A DNA stretch of 60,089 nt from Candidatus Poribacteria bacterium. GTDB lineage: Bacteria > Poribacteria > WGA-4E > WGA-3G. The stretch's first letter is position 1; each line of letters starts with the position of its first letter. The translations under genes and the position numbers were made by a program. The stretch spans positions 1 to 60,089 of the forward strand of contig JAAXHL010000206.1 of assembly GCA_012270865.1 (NCBI GenBank), in the 5' to 3' direction. Positions 60,040 through 60,089 of this stretch are shown in pieces. The notes under the pieces were generated by a model. That model searched no databases, was not told the origin of the DNA, and was given only the letters and a program-made list of their open reading frames with translations.

Positions 60040-60089
60040 TTTTTCCTCTCGAATTTTTGAGCGTAATTTATCTGATATTTCTCAGAAGT

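Noticed and set aside
1..60089. tRNA, rRNA or tmRNA genes
   Set aside because: No cloverleaf with a GTTCRA-type arm and CCA-compatible stem, and no rRNA-like stretch, was found on reading both strands by eye; a covariance search would be needed to exclude one fully.

Overview
The window comes from a diderm (Gram-negative) bacterium. It carries the lipopolysaccharide-export genes lptC, lptA and lptB, a lauroyl-type acyltransferase, lipoproteins and beta-barrel-like proteins. The other gene content (Gfo/Idh oxidoreductase, two AP-endonuclease-type TIM barrels, creatininase, HpcH aldolase, PQQ and NHL propellers, orphan antitoxins) and the dense small palindromic repeats resemble sponge-associated or environmental lineages such as Candidatus Poribacteria. 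That assignment is an inference from style of gene content; there is no rRNA in the window and no search was run. No tRNA, rRNA or CRISPR array was seen.

Layout. 0-1.1 kb: a tandemly duplicated unit of a BrnA-like antitoxin plus a small charged protein; one brnA copy is broken by a small transposon-like element. 1.2-8.7 kb: an acyl-CoA-ligase/radical-SAM pair, an iron alcohol dehydrogenase/PQQ-propeller operon, a secreted barrel-like protein and malate dehydrogenase. 8.9-15.8 kb: an NHL-repeat protein, GNAT, a DUF433 antitoxin, Gfo/Idh, an ABC ATPase and an orphan DNA methyltransferase. 15.9-21 kb: gatB, an aldo/keto reductase and a lytic transglycosylase. 21-31.8 kb: a long minus-strand run lpxL-like/lptC/lptA/lptB/rpoN/hpf/valS/thioesterase/nadB; the lptC-A-B-rpoN-hpf order is the one known from proteobacteria. 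32-44.9 kb: a MATE exporter, a sugar epimerase, a TolB-propeller/M28/PDZ protein, lipoproteins, a second orphan methyltransferase with a kinase and creatininase, an aldolase and an unknown protein.

44.9-47.9 kb is an accessory island. A short RHH-like ORF sits under a promoter overlapped by a perfect inverted repeat. It is followed by three paralogous proteins of about 200 residues that look like PD-(D/E)XK nucleases (the middle one has lost its EXK motif), a small-protein/DUF433 pair and a truncated ORF. 48-54.7 kb is a pyrimidine operon, pyrR-pyrC-carA-carB, behind a PyrR-type attenuator. 55-60 kb holds an unknown protein, a membrane protein, a sigma-54 activator with a degenerate receiver, nagB and an epimerase. 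The activator and the rpoN at 26.7-28.5 kb imply sigma-54 control in this organism.

The most unusual features are: heptamer-built palindromic elements that lie between genes and also sit in frame inside carA and carB; the nuclease-like triplication with one dead copy; a family of small proteins tied to two different antitoxin types; and a MITE-like family with perfect 12-bp terminal inverted repeats.
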